NCBI GenBank assembly: GCA_002432195.1
Contig: DJGG01000293.1
Span: 1,562-9,908 of the forward strand
Length of the DNA stretch: 8,347 bases
Origin: Desulfobacteraceae bacterium UBA5852
GTDB lineage: Bacteria > Desulfobacterota > Desulfobacteria > Desulfobacterales > UBA5852
Direction: 5' to 3'
Part shown: piece after piece, positions 6,452-8,347 of the stretch
Numbering within the stretch: position 1 is the first letter of the stretch
Layout of the letters: the number at the start of each line of letters is the position of its first letter
Notes under the pieces: generated by a model
Database searches by the model: none
Seen by the model: only the letters and a program-made list of their open reading frames with translations
What the model was told of the DNA's origin: nothing
Program-made: the position numbers and the translations under genes

Positions 6452-6558
6452 TGCCCCACCCGTGACCACGCGGCGCCCCCGGTGCGGTGGATGTCATGGC
6501 CCCCGCCCGCTGCGCCCCCTCCTCGGGAAGGTCGGGCCGATTGGCACCGCGCGGCACA

Positions 6559-6588
6559 TTGAATCCTAACAAAAGTAGGCTGTAAGAT
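6559..6588 (+). promoter_or_regulatory. Candidate sigma-70 promoter for phoU
   Basis: TTGAAT (6559-6564) and TAAGAT (6583-6588) are separated by 18 bp; each matches the consensus at four of six positions. They lie in the only AT-rich patch upstream of phoU, and would give a leader of about 180 bases. Confidence 0.35.
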
Positions 6589-6703
6589 GGGACACGACAC
6601 CCGCCGTCTGGTGGTAAACCGCACCGCCGGCGGATTTGCAGCCCCCGGGAAAATGCGCATCATCCGGCCATGGCAGGGGGTCGCCCTGTGGCTAAAAGCC
6701 GGA

Positions 6704-6726
6704 GCCTGGCCGGTCGGCCGGAAGGC
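6704..6726 (+). other. Strong hairpin in the phoU leader
   Basis: GCCTGGCCG (6704-6712) pairs with CGGCC (6715-6719) and AGGC (6723-6726), with a 2-base loop and a 3-base bulge (6720-6722). It ends 47 bases before the phoU start. No U-run follows, so a role in termination is doubtful; it may simply be GC-rich structure. Confidence 0.3.
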
Positions 6727-6773
6727 GCTCGATCCCCAACCCGGCCGCGATGCCGCACGAAAGCGAGTCGACA

Positions 6774-7430
6774 ATGGCAAAGCATTTCCACAAGGAGTTG
6801 GACAAGATCAAGAAAATGATCCTGTCCCTGGGCGCCATGGTGGAGGAGCGCGTCCGCCAGGCCAGCCAGGCCATCGATAACCGCCAGTCGGACATTGCCC
6901 GGCAGATCATCGAATCGGACTACGAGGTGGACGAGCGGGAAGTGGAAATCGAAGAGGAGTGCCTGAAGATCCTGGCCCTGCACCAGCCCGTGGCCATCGA
7001 CCTGCGCTTCCTGATCGCCGTGGTCAAGATCAACAGCGATCTGGAGCGCATCGCCGACGAATCCGTGAACATCGCCCAGCGGGTGGTCACCATGGCCAAG
7101 CAGGCCACCTCACGCTTTTTCTTCGATTACGCCCCCATGGCCGCCAAGGTGGAATCCATGCTCAAGATGAGCCTGGACGCCCTGGTCAACATGGACGTGG
7201 ATTCCGCCTTCAAGGTGGTCATGCTGGACGATGAGGTGGACGAGATCCACCGCCAGGCGTACCGCCAGATCCGGGCCGATATGAAGACCCAGCCGGAGGA
7301 TATCGTCTACCTGATGAACCTCTACCTGGTGTCCCGCCACCTGGAGCGCATCGGTGACCATGCCACCAACATCGCCGAGGAGGTCATCTACCTCATCGAG
7401 GGGGAAATCGTCCGCCACGCCGATTATTGA
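6774..7430 (+). CDS. phoU: Phosphate signalling protein PhoU
   Basis: A 218-residue, all-helical cytoplasmic protein of the usual PhoU length. Two homologous three-helix PhoU repeats occupy about 1-110 and 115-218. Each carries the metal-binding signature: DLERIADESVNIA (89-101) and HLERIGDHATNIAEE (189-203). The N-terminus MAKHFHKELDKIKKMILSLG is characteristic. PhoU mediates signalling between the PstSCAB transporter and PhoR, keeping PhoR in its inhibitory state when phosphate is sufficient. The start at 6774 matches family N-termini; an in-frame ATG at 6750 would add eight residues and neither has a strong Shine-Dalgarno (AAGCGAG is about seven bases before 6774). pst genes, often adjacent, are not in the window, and phoBR is about 1.1 kb upstream beyond an oppositely oriented gene. 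Confidence 0.95.
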   Translation: MAKHFHKELDKIKKMILSLGAMVEERVRQASQAIDNRQSDIARQIIESDYEVDEREVEIEEECLKILALHQPVAIDLRFLIAVVKINSDLERIADESVNIAQRVVTMAKQATSRFFFDYAPMAAKVESMLKMSLDALVNMDVDSAFKVVMLDDEVDEIHRQAYRQIRADMKTQPEDIVYLMNLYLVSRHLERIGDHATNIAEEVIYLIEGEIVRHADY

Positions 7431-7490
7431 CGGTTCCGCGGAAGGCTTCGGTGGGGACCAGCGGGAGGGAAAACGCGGGAAGCCGCCGAC

Positions 7491-7532
7491 GGGAACCCGT
7501 CGTGGTGCCGGCGCAACCCACGACGGGCTCCC
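7491..7532. terminator. Shared hairpin between convergent phoU and HU genes
   Basis: CCCGTCGTGG (7496-7505) pairs perfectly with CCACGACGGG (7518-7527); beyond one A/C mismatch, GGGA (7491-7494) pairs with TCCC (7529-7532). The 14-bp stem has a 12-base loop and lies 60 bases after the phoU stop. It can fold in transcripts from both strands, suiting a shared transcription end, but there is no T-run on either side, so intrinsic termination is uncertain. Confidence 0.5.
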
Positions 7533-7581
7533 CATATCGAGCGGATTCGGCCGATACCGCCCCGGAGGGACGGTCGGAGGG

Positions 7582-7601
7582 CGGGTGGGCGAAGCCACCC
7601 G
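7582..7601 (-). terminator. Hairpin just downstream of the HU gene
   Basis: CGGGTGG (7582-7588) pairs with CCACCCG (7595-7601) around a 6-base loop. It lies 10 bases beyond the HU stop codon when read on the minus strand. No T-run follows, so it is a weak or Rho-assisted terminator candidate. Confidence 0.4.
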
Positions 7602-7610
7602 GGCGGGGCA

Positions 7611-7883
7611 TCAGACCGCGTCGGCCAGTTTCTTGCCCGGCTTGAACTTCACGACGTTCTTGGCCTTGATCTTGATTTCGGTGCCGGTCTGCGGGTTGCG
7701 CCCCTTGCGTGCCTTGCGGCGGACCTTGGAGAAGGTGCCGAAGCCCACCAGGGTCACCTTGCCGTCTTTCTTCTTGAGAGCCGCCGTCACACCGTCGACG
7801 AAGGAATCCAGGGCCGCGCCGGCCGCCACTTTGGAGACACCCGCGTCTTTCGCCATCTTTTCGATCAGATCTGCCTTGGTCAT
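7611..7883 (-). CDS. HU-family DNA-binding protein
   Basis: A 90-residue histone-like protein of standard HU length. The N-terminal helical dimerisation part (1-40) is followed by the beta-arm region with the family signature GFGTFSKVRRKARKGRNPQTG (47-67), including the DNA-intercalating proline P64 in GRNPQTG. HU dimers bend and compact DNA, and help replication initiation, recombination and gene control. The start is firm: AGGAGGA on the minus strand (plus 7891-7897) lies seven bases before the ATG. It is convergent with phoU, with two hairpins in the 180-bp gap. Key residues are intact. HU and IHF subunits are related; the sequence reads as HU-type, but the exact paralogue (hupA/hupB-like) cannot be decided. 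Confidence 0.95.
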   Translation of the reverse strand: MTKADLIEKMAKDAGVSKVAAGAALDSFVDGVTAALKKKDGKVTLVGFGTFSKVRRKARKGRNPQTGTEIKIKAKNVVKFKPGKKLADAV

Positions 7884-7942
7884 GCCTTCTTCCTCCTGTT
7901 CTTGGTTGAGGTCAGACGCTGAAAACCGCTGTAATTACTGAG

Positions 7943-7971
7943 CCTCTACAGAAGGATCTCCAAAAAGTCAA
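7943..7971 (-). promoter_or_regulatory. Candidate sigma-70 promoter of the HU gene
   Basis: On the minus strand, TTGACT (plus 7966-7971; five of six consensus) is followed after 17 bp by TAGAGG (plus 7943-7948; a poor three of six). Its position, about 60 bases upstream of the HU start codon, is suitable and the surroundings are AT-richer than the rest of the window. Confidence 0.45.
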
Positions 7972-8120
7972 CATGAAACATGCCGACTGCGCAATTTAAT
8001 TGGCGCGCATTGCCTTGCTGCGGCCCTTGACGGGAAGATGTCCCCCCGAACCCTTGGCGCCGCCGGGGCGGCAGGGAGCGTGGAGGCCGGATGCTGCGGA
8101 GCCCTTCGACAGGCGGGGAA

Positions 8121-8163
8121 GATATTACATTTTACCTGTTAAAACAGGTAATTGTAAATTATC
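8121..8163. promoter_or_regulatory. AT-rich extended palindrome, operator-like
   Basis: The core TTACCTGTT (8132-8140) and AACAGGTAA (8143-8151) are perfect 9-bp arms with two central bases. Symmetry continues outward with TTACA (8125-8129)/TGTAA (8153-8157) and GATA (8121-8124)/TATC (8160-8163), with short offsets. The stems are AT-rich and no U-run follows, so a protein-binding site is more likely than a terminator. The binding regulator is not recognised. Confidence 0.55.
8129..8158 (-). promoter_or_regulatory. Candidate sigma-70 promoter overlapping the palindrome
   Basis: On the minus strand, TTTACA (plus 8153-8158) and TAAAAT (plus 8129-8134) are separated by 18 bp, each matching consensus at five of six positions. 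The palindrome core fills the spacer, a classical repressor layout. Transcription would run towards the HU gene, about 245 bases away. A weaker plus-strand reading (TTTACC 8131-8136, N18, TAAATT 8155-8160) is also possible. Confidence 0.4.
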
Positions 8164-8347
8164 GCGATGCCGGCCGGCCGAAGTTGCCGGCGCCCCCCCC
8201 GGCGGCAATCCGGGGATCCGCGTCCGCGGCCGCAGCGGCCACGAAGGCCCGGGGCGCCGGTGGTCCGCGGCAGGCCATTGCCGGCGGCGGCGGCCTCCCC
8301 CTGCCCGGGGAAGGCCGCGCGCCTTGCGGGTCAAGCCTCGAACATGC

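Larger units (their letters stand above)
6258..6773. other. Divergent intergenic region between pilZ and phoU
   Basis: About 516 bp. The left part holds the pilZ ribosome site and the doubtful minus-strand ORFs. An AT-rich patch at 6557-6590 carries the best phoU promoter candidate. Downstream, 6590-6749 is GC-rich with translations that look non-coding, and includes a strong hairpin at 6704-6726. No convincing plus-strand gene is present before phoU. Confidence 0.5.
7884..8347. other. Gene-free right end of the window
   Basis: Apart from the HU ribosome site and promoter, no gene is supported. AT-richer DNA at about 7915-8005 is followed by GC-rich sequence with simple stems (8059-8064/8067-8072; 8184-8189/8203-8208 around a run of eight C at 8193-8200). 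A distinct AT-rich island at 8121-8163 carries the palindrome described separately. A plus-strand frame opens at ATG 8167 and stays open to the window end, but its translation is Arg/Pro/Ala-rich and looks non-coding. Confidence 0.5.

Noticed and set aside
6542..6556. Sigma-54-like promoter TGGCAC-N5-GGCA
   Set aside because: The GG to GC spacing is one base short and the -12 element lacks TTGC.
6587..6880. Plus-strand ORF of 97 codons starting upstream of phoU
   Set aside because: Overlaps the start of phoU in another frame, has no ribosome site or natural composition.
8167..8347. Plus-strand frame open to the window end
   Set aside because: No ribosome site at the ATG and an Arg/Pro/Ala-rich translation typical of random GC-rich DNA; too short to judge.

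Overview
The window is GC-rich, roughly two-thirds G+C by eye, with strong GC3 bias. Its gene set is free-living bacterial: a small stand-alone GAF protein, tandem UspA, PhoB/PhoR, PhoU, a PilZ protein and an HU-type histone-like protein. The GAF protein wording (YLDKGPI, QYPREA, GIASILAVPI), the helix-plus-PilZ architecture and the HU sequence most resemble Desulfobacterota (former Deltaproteobacteria). That placement is an inference from remembered family patterns, not from a search.

Layout: 1-94 starts inside one arm of a repeated palindrome. 95-724 (+) is the GAF protein. 725-1074 has no convincing gene but holds two inverted repeats. 1075-1815 (+) is an unrecognised membrane-anchored protein. 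2035-2964 (+) is a two-domain universal stress protein. 2995-3072 is a long imperfect palindrome whose two arms each carry a perfect consensus DnaA box. 3194-3886 (+) phoB and 3883-5664 (+) phoR overlap by ATGA and form an operon. 5865-6257 (-) is a PilZ protein, convergent with phoR. 6258-6773 is a divergent intergenic region with a doubtful small minus-strand ORF and a candidate promoter for phoU. 6774-7430 (+) is phoU, convergent with the HU gene at 7611-7883 (-). 7884-8347 holds the HU promoter and a separate AT-rich, promoter-overlapping palindrome; no gene is supported there.

Functional theme: PhoR senses and phosphorylates PhoB, and PhoU normally links the Pst phosphate transporter to PhoR, so the core is phosphate-starvation control. 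The usual pstSCAB genes are not in the window. phoU is separated from phoBR by the oppositely oriented pilZ, so it must have its own promoter. The GAF, Usp and PilZ proteins are generic signalling or stress modules, and any link to phosphate is only by proximity.

I see no clear novel multi-gene system, CRISPR array, insertion sequence, tRNA or rRNA. The most unusual non-coding items are the DnaA-box-bearing palindrome (with a second partial copy at the window edge) and the AT-rich operator-like palindrome near 8142.
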